In this document: positions 1-9,190 of the stretch, one piece after another
Layout of the letters: each line of letters starts with the position of its first letter
Numbering within the stretch: position 1 is the first letter of the stretch
NCBI GenBank assembly: GCA_039193195.1
Contig: JBCCWS010000010.1
Span: 62,001 to 126,000, forward strand
DNA: 64,000 nucleotides
Reading direction: 5' to 3'
DNA from: Pseudomonadota bacterium
GTDB lineage: Bacteria > Pseudomonadota > Gammaproteobacteria > Steroidobacterales > JBCBZW01
Made by a program: the position numbers and the translations under genes
Notes under the pieces: generated by a model
What the model saw: the letters and a program-made list of their open reading frames with translations, nothing else
What the model was told of the DNA's origin: nothing
Database searches by the model: none

Positions 1-1551
1 CAGCCGGGCTAACTCATCGAGCACCTCTCCCGAGTGGGTGTACTCCACCTCGTAACCCATGGCGTGCATGAGTTCTACCGTCACCTCCCAATCCTGATAG
101 CCCGCTAGAGGTTCGGTCACCTTGCGGACGCGACTGATACGACGCTCGGCGTTAGTGAAGGTGCCGTCCTTCTCTAGGGAGGAGGAGCCGGGCAGGAAGA
201 CGTGAGCGTATTTGGAGGTTTCGTTCAGGAACAGGTCCTGCAGGATCACGCACTCCATGTTGCGCATGGCGGCGATGATGTGGTTCTGGTTCGGATCGGA
301 CTGCACCGGGTCCTCACCCATTATGTACATACCCTTGAAGTGGCCGGCGAGGGCCGAATCGAACATGTTGGGCAGGCGCAGGCCGGGCTCGCCGTCGAGC
401 TTCACGCCCCACTCCGCCTCAAAGCTCTCGCGCGTAGCGTCGTCGGTGACGAAGCGATAGCCACTGAACACGTGCGGCCAGCTGCCGAGGCAGCTGCCAC
501 CCTGCACGTTGCCCTGGCCGCGCAGGGGGTTCACGCCCACCCCGTCGCGTCCGAACATGCCGCAGGCCAAAGCAAGGTTGCCTAGGCACATCACGCCGGT
601 GGAGCCCTGGGAGTGTTCCGTGACGCCCAGGCCGTAGTAGATGGTGCTGCGCGGGCCGCCCGCGTAGATCCGAGCAGCGCGACGGATGTCTTCAGCATCG
701 ATGTTGGCGATCTGCGCCACCTTCTCAGGCGCGTACTCATCGCTCGCCACAAACTCGGCCCAGTGCTCGAACTCCTCCCACTCACAGCGCGAACGAATGA
801 ACTCGGGATCGTGGAGATTCTCTCGCACAATCACGTGAGCGATACTGTTCAAGACCGCCACGTTCGTGCCCGGCCGTAAGGGCAGATGCACGTCGGCGCG
901 ACAGTGGGGGCTGTCGACGGTCTCCGTGCGCCGCGGGTCGATCACGATCAGCTTGGCCCCCTGGCGGATACGACGCTTCATGGCCGAACCGAACACCGGA
1001 TGGCCTTCCGTGGGGTTGGCGCCTACGACCATGATCACATCGGCCTGCAGCACGGAGTCGAAGTGCTGACTGGCGGCACCCCACCCCACCGTGGCGGACA
1101 TGCCGAACTGCGTTGGCGAATGGCAGATTCGCGCACAGTTGTCGATATTGTTGTTGCCCATGACGGCACGCGCAAACTTCTGCATGAGGAAGATCTCCTC
1201 ATTCGTGCAGCGCGAACTGGAGACCGCACCCACAGACTTGCGGCCGTACTTTGCCTGGATGCGCTTGAGCTCCGAGGCAGCGTAGGTGAAGGCCTCCTCC
1301 CAGCTCACCTCTTGCCAGGGATCGTCGATGCTCTGGCGGATCATCGGCGAGATTATGCGGTCGGGGTGCTGCCAGTAGTCATAGGCGAAGCGGCCCTTGA
1401 CACAGCTATGGCCGTGATTGGCTTTGCCTTCCTTCCAGGGTGTCATGCGCACGATCTCGTGACCGATGGTCTCGGCCTTGAAACCGCAGCCTACGCCGCA
1501 GTAGGCGCAGGTAGTGACGACTTCTCGCTCCGGCTTGCGCGGATTAGGCAC
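1..1551 (-). CDS. fdsA: Formate dehydrogenase alpha subunit, molybdopterin domain (partial, 3' end outside window)
   Basis: The frame is open from a GTG at 1551 to the window edge (517 codons seen). It encodes the Mo-bis-MGD catalytic domain that oxidises formate to CO2. The N-terminus starts at the CAYCGVGC [4Fe-4S] motif, and further in is CARICHSPT, where the second cysteine takes the place of the Mo-ligating Cys/Sec of formate dehydrogenases, so this is a cysteine enzyme. MGD-binding stretches such as NPLRGQGNVQGG and MGEDPVQSDPNQ are visible. In FdsA homologues the Fe-S N-module is on the same chain; here it is a separate upstream gene overlapped by 8 bases. Electrons should pass through that subunit to FdsB and NAD+. 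Product identity is firm; the C-terminus is unseen. Confidence 0.93.
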   Translation of the reverse strand, partial: MPNPRKPEREVVTTCAYCGVGCGFKAETIGHEIVRMTPWKEGKANHGHSCVKGRFAYDYWQHPDRIISPMIRQSIDDPWQEVSWEEAFTYAASELKRIQAKYGRKSVGAVSSSRCTNEEIFLMQKFARAVMGNNNIDNCARICHSPTQFGMSATVGWGAASQHFDSVLQADVIMVVGANPTEGHPVFGSAMKRRIRQGAKLIVIDPRRTETVDSPHCRADVHLPLRPGTNVAVLNSIAHVIVRENLHDPEFIRSRCEWEEFEHWAEFVASDEYAPEKVAQIANIDAEDIRRAARIYAGGPRSTIYYGLGVTEHSQGSTGVMCLGNLALACGMFGRDGVGVNPLRGQGNVQGGSCLGSWPHVFSGYRFVTDDATRESFEAEWGVKLDGEPGLRLPNMFDSALAGHFKGMYIMGEDPVQSDPNQNHIIAAMRNMECVILQDLFLNETSKYAHVFLPGSSSLEKDGTFTNAERRISRVRKVTEPLAGYQDWEVTVELMHAMGYEVEYTHSGEVLDELARL

Positions 1552-2260
1552 GCTCGTATCCTCCGGGGAACAGACTCTTCTCGACCAGGGCATGGCTAGG
1601 ACAGGCCTGCACGCAGGCGCCGCAGCTCACACACTCGGATTCCATGAACGGTTGGTCCTGGCTCGCCGCCACCTTCGAATCGAAGCCGCGGCCCTGAATC
1701 GTCAGGGCGAAGGTGCCCTGCACCTCCTCGCATGCGCGCACGCAGCGGCTGCAGACAATGCACTTGGCAGGGTCGAACAAGAAGTAGGGGTTGGACTGGT
1801 CTACGGTGAGGTCAACGTGCGTTTGCCCCTCGCCGTATCTGTGTGACTCCACGCCAATCTGCTCGAGGGACCTGTGGAATTCGCTCCACCCGTCTGGGAT
1901 CTCCGCTTCCGGAAAGTCCGATAGATAGAGCTCCATCACGCCTTGGCGCAGCTCTGTCAGGCGCTCGGACTGCGTGCTGACCACCATGCCCTCTTCCACC
2001 AAGGTCGTACAGCTGGCCGGCGTGCCGCGACGCCCTTCGATCTGCACTAGGCATACGCGACAGCTACCGAAGGACTCGAGCATATCCGTCGCACACAGCT
2101 TCGGCACTTCGCGCTGGGCCTCGGTTGCCGCGAGCATCACGGAACTACCCTCGGGCACCGTCACCTCCACGCCGTCCACCGTGAGGGTGACGGGCTTTCC
2201 CTCGCGCGGCGGTGTGCCGTAGTCAACGCCCTCGCGAAGGTTTCTAACTTCATTCCACAT
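1544..2260 (-). CDS. Separate Fe-S (HoxU/NuoG-N-like) subunit of formate dehydrogenase
   Basis: 238 aa, equal to the N-terminal electron-transfer module of FdsA. A plant-type [2Fe-2S] domain (CATDMLESFGSCRVC, then a further Cys about a dozen residues on) is followed by two [4Fe-4S] motifs, CIVCSRCVRAC and CVSCGACVQAC. The His-Cys3 [4Fe-4S] site that family members carry after the LYLSDFP stretch is absent: this region has no cysteines. ATG at 2260 is preferred because GAGGAG lies about 7 bases upstream and it overlaps the fdsB stop by 11 bases; the frame also reaches upstream to 2290. The stop overlaps the fdsA GTG. It links the molybdenum subunit to FdsB. Confidence 0.85.
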   Translation of the reverse strand: MWNEVRNLREGVDYGTPPREGKPVTLTVDGVEVTVPEGSSVMLAATEAQREVPKLCATDMLESFGSCRVCLVQIEGRRGTPASCTTLVEEGMVVSTQSERLTELRQGVMELYLSDFPEAEIPDGWSEFHRSLEQIGVESHRYGEGQTHVDLTVDQSNPYFLFDPAKCIVCSRCVRACEEVQGTFALTIQGRGFDSKVAASQDQPFMESECVSCGACVQACPSHALVEKSLFPGGYERA

Positions 2261-3821
2261 GAGCAGGCTCCTCGCTCGGGGCAATGCCAAAGTCTTGCGG
2301 GAACTGGCGCAGGGCCGACAGCACCGGCAGGGGCGCCATCCCGCCCAGGGCGCACAGGCTCGCGTTCTCCATCACGTCGCAGAGCTTGAGCAGCTGGGCG
2401 TGGTTCGCATCGACGTCCTCGCTGCGCATGATTTTCTCGATCAGCTCGCGGCCGCGCGTCGACCCCACCCGACAGGGCGTGCACTTGCCGCAGCTCTCAA
2501 TGGCACAGAACTCCATGGCGAAGCGCGCCTGCTCAGCCATGTCCACGGTGTCGTCGAAGACCACCACGCCGCCGTGACCTAGGATGCCGAAGTGCTTCTG
2601 GAACTCCTCGTAGTCGAGGGGCAGATCGAAGTGGCTTTCGTCGAAGTAGGCACCGAGGGGGCCGCCCACCTGCACTGCCCGCGCTGGTCGACCGCTCGCC
2701 GTGCCGCCGCCGAAGTCATCGATGAGCTCGCGCAGCGTTACTCCGAAGGCCTTCTCTACCAGACCCGGCGTGCGCAGGTTGCCGGCGAGCTGGATCGGTA
2801 GCGTGCCGCGCGACCGGCCGACGCCGTAGTCCTCGTAGTACTTGGCGCCCCTATCGAGAATGATCGGTACGCTGGCAAGGGAGATGACGTTGTTGACGAC
2901 CGTGGGCATGCCGAACAAGCCCTTCAGTGCGGGCAGCGGCGGCTTCGGTCGAATCATGCCGCGCTTGCCCTCTAGGGAGTCGAGCATCGAGGTCTCCTCG
3001 CCGCAGATGTAGGCGCCGGCGCCGACCCGCACCTCCACGTCGAAGCTCGTGCTCGATCCTTGAATCTTCTCTCCCAGCCAACCGGCCTCGCGGGCAATCT
3101 CGATCGCCGCCCGTAGGGTGCGAATGGCGTGCGGGTACTCGGAGCGTAGGTAGACGTAGCCGTAGTCAGCGCCCACGGCCCGTGCGGCGATGGTCATGCC
3201 CTCGATGAGCGCGAGCGGGTCACCCTCCATGATCATGCGGTCGCTGTAGGTGCCCGAATCTCCCTCGTCAGCATTGCAGGCGATGTACTTGCGTTCGGCC
3301 TCGGCGCCGCGCACCGTGTTCCACTTGATTCCCGTGGGGAACGCGGCGCCACCGCGACCGCGCAGTCCCGAGCGCGTCACCTCATCGACAATCTCCTCGG
3401 GCGAGAGGGTCAAGGCGCGCTCGAGGCCCTTGTAGCCGTCATTGGCCACGTAGTCCTCAAGCGATAGGGGGTCCGTGATACCTACGCGCGCGTAGGTCAG
3501 GCGCTCCTGTTGCTTAAGCCAAGAAATCTCTTCGGTGAGACCGAGGGCAAGCCTATGGTCGCCACCGTCCAGGAAGCCCGCATCGAACAGGCCAGCTACA
3601 TCCGCGGCGCGAACCGGACCGTAGGCCTGGCGTCCTCGGGCGGTGGCTACCTCCACCATCGGCTCCAGCCAGAACATACCTCGGCTGCCGTTGCGCACCA
3701 CCCGCATCGACTGCCCGCGACGGTCCGCCTCTGCCGCGAGCGCCTTGGCGGTGGCGTCGGCGCCCAGGGCGAGGGCGCCCGCATCGCCGGGCACGTAGAC
3801 GGTGATGCTCGGCGTGCTCAC
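2250..3821 (-). CDS. fdsB: NAD-dependent formate dehydrogenase beta subunit (FMN/NAD/4Fe-4S)
   Basis: 523 aa from a GTG whose first bases overlap the fdsG stop (GTGA). The N-terminal ~130 residues form the thioredoxin-like part and the rest is the NuoF/HoxF fold. The glycine-rich NAD/FMN region GRGGAAFPTGIKW is present, as is the flavin-pocket stretch GAGAYICGEET followed by EGKRGMIRPKPP. The C-terminal [4Fe-4S] ligands are SCGKCTPC and a later Cys in SLCALGG. It transfers electrons from the Fe-S chain to NAD+. The frame is open further upstream, but the GTGA overlap and family alignment favour this start. Central gene of a tightly coupled operon. Confidence 0.94.
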   Translation of the reverse strand: MSTPSITVYVPGDAGALALGADATAKALAAEADRRGQSMRVVRNGSRGMFWLEPMVEVATARGRQAYGPVRAADVAGLFDAGFLDGGDHRLALGLTEEISWLKQQERLTYARVGITDPLSLEDYVANDGYKGLERALTLSPEEIVDEVTRSGLRGRGGAAFPTGIKWNTVRGAEAERKYIACNADEGDSGTYSDRMIMEGDPLALIEGMTIAARAVGADYGYVYLRSEYPHAIRTLRAAIEIAREAGWLGEKIQGSSTSFDVEVRVGAGAYICGEETSMLDSLEGKRGMIRPKPPLPALKGLFGMPTVVNNVISLASVPIILDRGAKYYEDYGVGRSRGTLPIQLAGNLRTPGLVEKAFGVTLRELIDDFGGGTASGRPARAVQVGGPLGAYFDESHFDLPLDYEEFQKHFGILGHGGVVVFDDTVDMAEQARFAMEFCAIESCGKCTPCRVGSTRGRELIEKIMRSEDVDANHAQLLKLCDVMENASLCALGGMAPLPVLSALRQFPQDFGIAPSEEPAHVE

Positions 3822-4375
3822 GAGTCCTCCCCCGTCGAGGCGTCGAACAAGCGGGCGAGGACGTCGCCAGGTGTCGCCCGGCCGATCAGCTCCTCGTCGA
3901 TCATCACTGCCGGAGAACAGGCACACATACCGAGGCAGTACACGGCGTCGAGGGTGACGGCTCCGTCACCCGTGGTTTCCCCCAGCTTACAATCCAGCTC
4001 AGCTTCGAGGTCCGCCGTCAGGCGCCGGCTACCCATGGCTTGGCAAGACTCAGCTTGGCAGATCTTTAGGGTACGTCCACCGCCAGGTTGCTGGCGGAAG
4101 TCGTGGTAGAAGGTGATCACGCCGTGCACCTCTGCGCGCGAGAGGTTAAGACCGCGTGCGAGCTGCGCCACGCTGTCGGCAGGCACGAACCCAAGCGCCT
4201 CCTGCACATCATGCAGGATCGGCAAGAGGTTGCCGGGCACGTCCTGCCAACGCTCGAGGATGGCGGCCACTTTGGCGTAGTCGTAGGTGGTGGGCACGCT
4301 CGCCGCCTGGCGTTGGCGTCGTCCCGCTCGGTCGTTTTTCACTGCCGCCCCCCCGGTAGCATTGTTGCATTGCAT
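3818..4375 (-). CDS. fdsG: Formate dehydrogenase gamma subunit, NuoE-like [2Fe-2S] protein
   Basis: 185 aa, first gene of the operon. It is a thioredoxin-like [2Fe-2S] protein with the four family cysteines in the usual spacing: CQAESC and, about 35 residues later, CLGMC. The upstream helical part (ILHDVQEALGFVP, VITFYHDF) is typical of NuoE/HoxE/FdsG. The first ~25 residues (MQCNNATGG...) are low complexity, so a shorter start is possible. It overlaps fdsB by 4 bases. In the complex it sits beside FdsB and probably acts as an electron side pocket. Confidence 0.92.
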   Translation of the reverse strand: MQCNNATGGAAVKNDRAGRRQRQAASVPTTYDYAKVAAILERWQDVPGNLLPILHDVQEALGFVPADSVAQLARGLNLSRAEVHGVITFYHDFRQQPGGGRTLKICQAESCQAMGSRRLTADLEAELDCKLGETTGDGAVTLDAVYCLGMCACSPAVMIDEELIGRATPGDVLARLFDASTGEDS

Positions 4376-4555
4376 CGCCGCAGCGGCCGCAGCCTCTCGG
4401 TGCGCTGGAGCACCTAGAGCCGCTAATGCCGATTAGGACTTTGCACTGGTGACGATAGGGGCTCCCTGCGCGTAGGGCTAAGTGAAAGATCAAACCACGC
4501 GATAGGCCGCTTCAATGGTGCGCTGCGCCGTGTGACCGGCGGCATGCGAGAGTGC

Positions 4556-4583
4556 TAAAAGCGCGTGCGCTGGCGCACGCTTT
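4556..4583 (-). terminator. Probable Rho-independent terminator of the LysR gene
   Basis: A perfect 8-bp stem, GCGTGCGC with GCGCACGC (4563-4580) and a 2-base loop, lies just past the LysR stop. On the minus strand it is followed by GCTTTTAGC, a short T-run. It should separate the regulator transcript from the fdsGB operon promoter to its left. Confidence 0.7.
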
Positions 4584-4595
4584 GAGACGATATCG

Positions 4596-5495
4596 CTACT
4601 CGTCGGCCGGGAAGGTGACCAGGGCTTGCGCAAGCTCCGCCAGCGCGGCAGCCACCGGTGCGAGCGGGTCGCGCGCAGCCACCAGCAGGCCGATGGCGGG
4701 CTCGACGACAGGATCCACCAAGTCCAAGGCCACCACCTGACCGTCCACGGGCAACATGCCAAGCAAGGAGCGCGGCACGATGCTGGCCCACTCGCCAGAA
4801 TTGATGAGAGGCACCAAGGCCGCGGCAGAGTCTGTCTCGATGGCCGGCTCTAGGGTGACTCCCGCGGCGGCCAGAGTCTCGTCGATTATCCGCCGATTCT
4901 GCATCTCGGCCGCCAGCAGACAGTAGCGAAGATCGGGCACATCGCGCCAAGGCAACTTGCCGGCCTCGGCGATCGCATGCTGCTTTCCGACGAGCAGCAC
5001 GTAGCGCTCCCTGAAGAGCGGGAATTCGCGAACGCTAGATGCTCCCGTGAGACCGAGGTAGTTGATGCCGGCATCCAGCGTGTGGGCCTCGATACCGCTC
5101 AGAATTTGCGACGACGAGGACGAACGCAGGATCAAGCGCACACGCGGATGCGCATCCGAGTAGGCGTTGAGCAGGATCGGCAACAGTGGGATTGCCGTGG
5201 GCACGGCGCCCATCCTCAGCTGCCCTTGCAGCTCCCCGCGCAAGCGCGCCGCCTCTTGCTTCAAGCCGTCGCACTCATCGACGATCCGCTGCGCCCACCC
5301 AAGCACCCGCTCACCCTCGGGCGTGAACCCTTCGAATCGTTGGCCGCGGAACACCAGCAAAACCCCCATCTCCTCTTCTAACTGCTTGATGCCAGAAGAC
5401 AGGGTGGGCTGAGTGACCGCGCAGGAAGCAGCTGCCCGCGCAAAGTGCTGGGCGCGCGCAAGCGCCACGAGGTATTGCAGATGACGAAGCAGCAC
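4596..5495 (-). CDS. LysR-family transcriptional regulator (probable fds regulator)
   Basis: 299 aa from GTG 5495. The N-terminal winged HTH reads LRHLQYLVALARAQHFARAA, then CAVTQPTLSSGIKQLEEE, and is followed by the LysR effector-binding domain (about residues 90-295). The frame is open back to 5564, but GTG 5495 has GGGAG 10 bases upstream and puts the HTH at the normal distance from the N-terminus. The gene lies upstream of fdsGB on the same strand, with a 220-bp gap and a terminator between. By analogy with FdsR-type regulators it may control the formate dehydrogenase operon in response to formate; this is inference from position. Confidence 0.9.
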   Translation of the reverse strand: MLLRHLQYLVALARAQHFARAAASCAVTQPTLSSGIKQLEEEMGVLLVFRGQRFEGFTPEGERVLGWAQRIVDECDGLKQEAARLRGELQGQLRMGAVPTAIPLLPILLNAYSDAHPRVRLILRSSSSSQILSGIEAHTLDAGINYLGLTGASSVREFPLFRERYVLLVGKQHAIAEAGKLPWRDVPDLRYCLLAAEMQNRRIIDETLAAAGVTLEPAIETDSAAALVPLINSGEWASIVPRSLLGMLPVDGQVVALDLVDPVVEPAIGLLVAARDPLAPVAAALAELAQALVTFPADE

Positions 5496-5790
5496 TAAGT
5501 GGCACTCCCGGGCAGGCACATCGAGCAACAACCGCAACCGCTGGGCACTAGCTGAGGGACTCACGGAGCTCGACCGTCAGAATACGCGAGCCATCGGCTG
5601 GGCATTCTTACATATGGACGCCCCTCAGCTGTCAACCGCTCACCCACCCTCCCACGGCTTATCCCGCACCGGGGCAATTTCCATATCGCGCAAAGCGATG
5701 CGCAGGCACATCCCCTCGTACTCCACCCGTGGACCACGCACTGGCACGCGCCGCGCGCCGCCTACGCACTCGAGCCTGACCCACGCGGGC

Positions 5791-6300
5791 CTACCTGTGC
5801 TCCGATTCACTCAGTTGGCGTATCGCCTCTTCGTCCAAGCTCCAGTTCTGCCATCGCTCATCTGCCTTGGCACCGCACCGGCCATAGAAGCGCTGAGCAC
5901 GCGTGTTGTCGGTCAGAACGGTCCAGGCGACCCTCGCGGCGCTTCGCGCCAGGGCGTAACGCGCGACCTGCGCCAGAAGTGCGGCGCCAACCCTTATGCC
6001 GCGTGCGTGCTCGGCGACGACCAGTTCCTTGAGCACGACCGTTGGGCGTAGATCGTACGTCCAGGGAATCAAGTAGGTCACCGCGAGCCCGTCCAACGGC
6101 GCGCCCGCCTCACGCTGGGCGACAAAGGCCTGAAAGCACGCAGTGGGCCCAAAGCCATGGGTGAGCAAATCGCGCTCAGTCACGGCCAGCTGTGCCAGGT
6201 AGCCCTCAATGCGAGCCAGCTCGCGCATGAGCAGCAGCGCCTCGCCCACATCTTCGCGCTCCATGGCGCGCACGAGCGGCAGCCCATCAGTAGTCTCCAT
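5791..6300 (-). CDS. GNAT-family N-acetyltransferase (spermidine/diamine acetyltransferase-like)
   Basis: 169 aa. GNAT fold, with the acetyl-CoA-binding region in LKELVVAEHARGIRVGAAL and the C-terminal strand VAWTVLTDNTRAQRFYGRCGA, whose layout resembles SSAT-type diamine acetyltransferases. The tail WQNWSLDEEAIRQL also fits that group. The start overlaps the preceding gene by 14 bases, so it is the third member of a three-gene leftward unit. The substrate cannot be read from sequence; a polyamine-like amine is a guess. Confidence 0.8.
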   Translation of the reverse strand: METTDGLPLVRAMEREDVGEALLLMRELARIEGYLAQLAVTERDLLTHGFGPTACFQAFVAQREAGAPLDGLAVTYLIPWTYDLRPTVVLKELVVAEHARGIRVGAALLAQVARYALARSAARVAWTVLTDNTRAQRFYGRCGAKADERWQNWSLDEEAIRQLSESEHR

Positions 6301-6754
6301 CGGCGAGCTGATCCTCCAGGTAACCGGTGGGATCAGGCTGCGTTGTCAGCATGTGCCGCACCCAGACCTCTCGCTCATGGTGAATCACCACGTGCTCCCA
6401 CACGCAGGCATGAAACGGCTGCCCTCGCTCGCTGCGAAACTGGCCGGATCCGAGCGGAGCGCTCGCAAGGTGGGCAAGCACGATGTCCTCCCCGTGCCAC
6501 CAGTGGAGCAGCAGCCACACGCGCTGGGCACCGATGTGAACGATCAGGTAGCCCAGCCCATGGTGCGGGTACGCATCGACTCTCAGGATCGTAGGGAGTT
6601 GATCACCCACGTAAGCAAGGGCACGCTCGTAGCATTCTGCTCCAGCGTCCTTGAGCGCAGCGGCCGACGTACCGATGCGGTAGCACTTGAGCCGCAGATC
6701 ACCGATGTAGCGGAGGCGATCGAAGCGAAAGGAACGCACGCGATAGGGGGTCAT
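6287..6754 (-). CDS. Conserved-looking hypothetical protein
   Basis: 155 aa, not recognised. Soluble, rich in aromatic residues and histidine (VWLLLHWWHGEDIVLAH, FHACVWEHVVIHHERE). No signal peptide or membrane segment. Codon use matches the neighbours, and it is tightly packed: 3 bases after the DinB-like gene and a 14-base overlap with the acetyltransferase gene. This supports a real co-translated gene. Function unknown. Confidence 0.7.
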   Translation of the reverse strand: MTPYRVRSFRFDRLRYIGDLRLKCYRIGTSAAALKDAGAECYERALAYVGDQLPTILRVDAYPHHGLGYLIVHIGAQRVWLLLHWWHGEDIVLAHLASAPLGSGQFRSERGQPFHACVWEHVVIHHEREVWVRHMLTTQPDPTGYLEDQLADGDY

Positions 6755-6757
6755 CGC

Positions 6758-7459
6758 CTAATATTCCTCTAGGGTGAGCAAAAGATCCGTGTCGCCGGGG
6801 TCGACGCCTAGCTGACTCAACAAGGCGGTGATCTGACCGCGGTGGTGGGTCTGATGGTTGAACAGGTGGGTCAGCACCCCATCCACGCGTTTACGCACGC
6901 GATCGCCGTCGCGCGTGGCGTACTCGAGAATCTGCGCGCCCTTCGCCTCACTGACTCCCTCGACGTAGGTGATTAGCACCGCATCCATCGCCGTACGCTC
7001 GTGGCGAAGCGCCTCCCGATCCGCGCAAAGCTGCTGATCGTGCGCCGTGGGCATTGCTCGGGACCGAAGCTGCTCCAGCGCGAACTCTCCGGGGAAACGA
7101 TCTGCCAGGCGCTTCAGCCACACCAGGTCCCACACCAATAGGTGGTTCATCGTGAGGTGGATCGACCGGAAAAATGCGCCCAAGTCTCGCCTGTAGTCCG
7201 CGTCCGTGAGCTCGTCGATGACGCCGAGAAGGCGTTCGTTCATCCAGCGGTTGTACGCTGCCCGACTGCGGAAAGGTGGCGGGCCGCCCTCAGGGTGCGC
7301 TAGCAGGTTGTCGAAGTGCAGGGTGGCCCGCTCGAAACGATCTCGACACCCCGGGTTGCAGAAGCCCACGGCCCGCTGGCGGTACAGAGTGATCGAATCC
7401 GCGCTCACGGGATCGCCCGACCAGGGGCAGTGCGTATTGATCGCGGTCACTTGTTGCAT
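6758..7459 (-). CDS. Metal-binding N-domain fused to DinB-like four-helix protein
   Basis: 233 aa. The first ~45 residues hold a small TRASH/YHS-like metal-binding segment (CPWSGDP and later GFCNPGC, a Cys-x2-type pair). The remainder is a DinB/DUF1706-like bundle with metal-ligand histidines in SIHLTMNHLLVWD and HLFNHQTHHRGQ, the usual H...HxxHR pattern. DinB-fold proteins include metal-dependent thiol transferases and hydrolases. It is the first gene of the leftward trio and divergent from the MocR regulator, which may control it. Confidence 0.78.
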   Translation of the reverse strand: MQQVTAINTHCPWSGDPVSADSITLYRQRAVGFCNPGCRDRFERATLHFDNLLAHPEGGPPPFRSRAAYNRWMNERLLGVIDELTDADYRRDLGAFFRSIHLTMNHLLVWDLVWLKRLADRFPGEFALEQLRSRAMPTAHDQQLCADREALRHERTAMDAVLITYVEGVSEAKGAQILEYATRDGDRVRKRVDGVLTHLFNHQTHHRGQITALLSQLGVDPGDTDLLLTLEEY

Positions 7460-7482
7460 CGGGTCACTCTACCGATTTGCAC

Positions 7483-7524
7483 TGGCCCAAACTTGGGCCA
7501 ATGCGGACTGGGCCAGTTGGGCCA
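7483..7524. promoter_or_regulatory. TTGGGCCA operator cluster in the MocR/DinB divergent promoter
   Basis: A perfect inverted pair TGGCCCAA (7483-7490) and TTGGGCCA (7493-7500) is followed by TGGGCCA at 7509-7515 and TTGGGCCA at 7517-7524. Three same-direction copies plus one inverted copy match the direct-plus-inverted arrangement known for MocR-type regulators. It lies between divergent starts at 7459 and 7602, so it probably serves both genes. Confidence 0.75.
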
Positions 7525-7601
7525 ATCGGCACACTCCGATCCTCACCGGCGGCGTTATAGTGATCAGCTTCGGCAATCGACGAGGGAGCACGCCACCCGC
7601 T

Positions 7602-9080
7602 ATGGGCGCCGACGAGACGCTGCTCGCGCAGCTCAACTGGCACGCACGACCACAGGACGTGACCCTCTCGAGGCATTTGGCGGAGCGGATACGCGAGCTA
7701 TTGATCGACGGCCACCTGCGGGGCGGCGATCGCTTGCCGTCGGCACGCGTGTTGGCCGGTGCCCTGGAGGTCGCCCGCGGCACGGTGGAGACCGCCTGGG
7801 ACATGTTGCGCGCCGAGGGCCTAATCGAGTCGCGCGTGGGCGACGGCACGCGTATCAGCCACACCGCCGAATTGCTGCGCCAGCCGGTCGCCCCGAGCGA
7901 CGCCTACGTCGGACCGGCCCTCAGCCACCGCGCGCCACCCCCCGCCATGGACCTCCCTCCTGCCGCCAACATCCTCGATCTGCGTCCCTGTCGGCCAGCC
8001 ACCACCTTGTTCCCGCGCTCGGATTGGCGCCGTTGCCTGACCCTCGCCGCCAACGCACCCCCGTCGCCAGACTACGGCTGCGGTCGTGGTGATCTCTCCC
8101 TGCGAGAACAGCTCTGCCACTACCTGCGCAGGCGGCGGGGGCTACGCTACACGCCGCAGCAGATCATCATCACCAATGGCGCGGTCCATGCGATGCACCT
8201 CGCCAGCCGCGTGCTGCTGGGACCGGGCACCACCGTCGCCGTGGAAAACCCAGGCTATCCATTAGCCAGGCAGGTGTTCTCCACCACCGGTGCGACGATT
8301 GAGGAAGTACCGGTAGACGACGAAGGCTTACAGGTCCACACCTTGGCGAACGGACCAATACCCACCGTGGTGTACGTGACCCCTTCGCATCAGTTTCCCA
8401 CCGGCGAGCGACTCTCCCTGCGCCGACGCCACGCGCTAGTCACCTGGTGCCGAGAACACGGCGCCTTGATCGTCGAGGACGATTACGACGGCGAGTTCCG
8501 CTATGACGTCCCGCCGCTCTCCCCCCTCGCCGCCTGGCCGGATGCACCGGTGCTCTACTGCGGCACCTTCTCAAAAACGATGTTTCCCGGATTGCGTATC
8601 GGCTTCGCCGCCGGCCACGAGGCGTTGATTGAGGCGATGGCCGATTGGCGTGCGATCAGCGAGTACAGCCCACCCACGCCAACCACCGCTGCGCTCGCCG
8701 AGTTCATCGCCAACGGCGCCTTCGAGCGGCACGTAGAGCGGATGCGCCAACACTACGCGAAGCTCGGCCGAGCCCTAGCCGACACGCTTGCGCAGACGGC
8801 CCCCGCTTGTTCAGTCACCGGTTTGGACGCCGGCCTACACGCCATCATCGAGCCCCCGCAGCCCCATGCGGCAGCGGATGTTTCCGCCGCGCTGCACGGG
8901 CAGGGCGTACTGCTCCCCACCCTGTGTCATTACGATGGCGCCCGCGCCTCAACCCGCGACGGCCTGGTGGCGGGCTTCAGCGCCCTCAGCACCGCACAGA
9001 TCACCTCCCTCGTGACCAGCCTCACGAAGGCGTTGGCGGATTGCCAGCGGCAGCAGCGCCATCGACCCAGGGCGAACTGA
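7602..9080 (+). CDS. MocR/PdxR-type GntR regulator with aminotransferase domain
   Basis: 492 aa. N-terminal GntR winged helix (about 15-85; [20 protein letters not shown], then [21 protein letters not shown]), then a linker and a fold-type I aminotransferase domain (about 120-480). PLP-binding residues are visible: the [16 protein letters not shown] motif holds the Schiff-base lysine and [12 protein letters not shown] the pyridine-N-binding Asp. ATG 7602 is chosen over upstream in-frame starts because it places the HTH normally and GAGGGA lies upstream. MocR proteins sense PLP or amine-PLP adducts. Divergent from the DinB-like gene. Confidence 0.9.
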   Translation: MGADETLLAQLNWHARPQDVTLSRHLAERIRELLIDGHLRGGDRLPSARVLAGALEVARGTVETAWDMLRAEGLIESRVGDGTRISHTAELLRQPVAPSDAYVGPALSHRAPPPAMDLPPAANILDLRPCRPATTLFPRSDWRRCLTLAANAPPSPDYGCGRGDLSLREQLCHYLRRRRGLRYTPQQIIITNGAVHAMHLASRVLLGPGTTVAVENPGYPLARQVFSTTGATIEEVPVDDEGLQVHTLANGPIPTVVYVTPSHQFPTGERLSLRRRHALVTWCREHGALIVEDDYDGEFRYDVPPLSPLAAWPDAPVLYCGTFSKTMFPGLRIGFAAGHEALIEAMADWRAISEYSPPTPTTAALAEFIANGAFERHVERMRQHYAKLGRALADTLAQTAPACSVTGLDAGLHAIIEPPQPHAAADVSAALHGQGVLLPTLCHYDGARASTRDGLVAGFSALSTAQITSLVTSLTKALADCQRQQRHRPRAN

Positions 9081-9190
9081 CATACCCTAGACTGGTTCAC
9101 GTTGCTCCGCCCCAGCGCCTGTCAGAATCCTCGCTTAGTGCGCACTCCAGGCGCACCTCAAAATCGTTGATTTTTCAATCGAGAGCGAGC

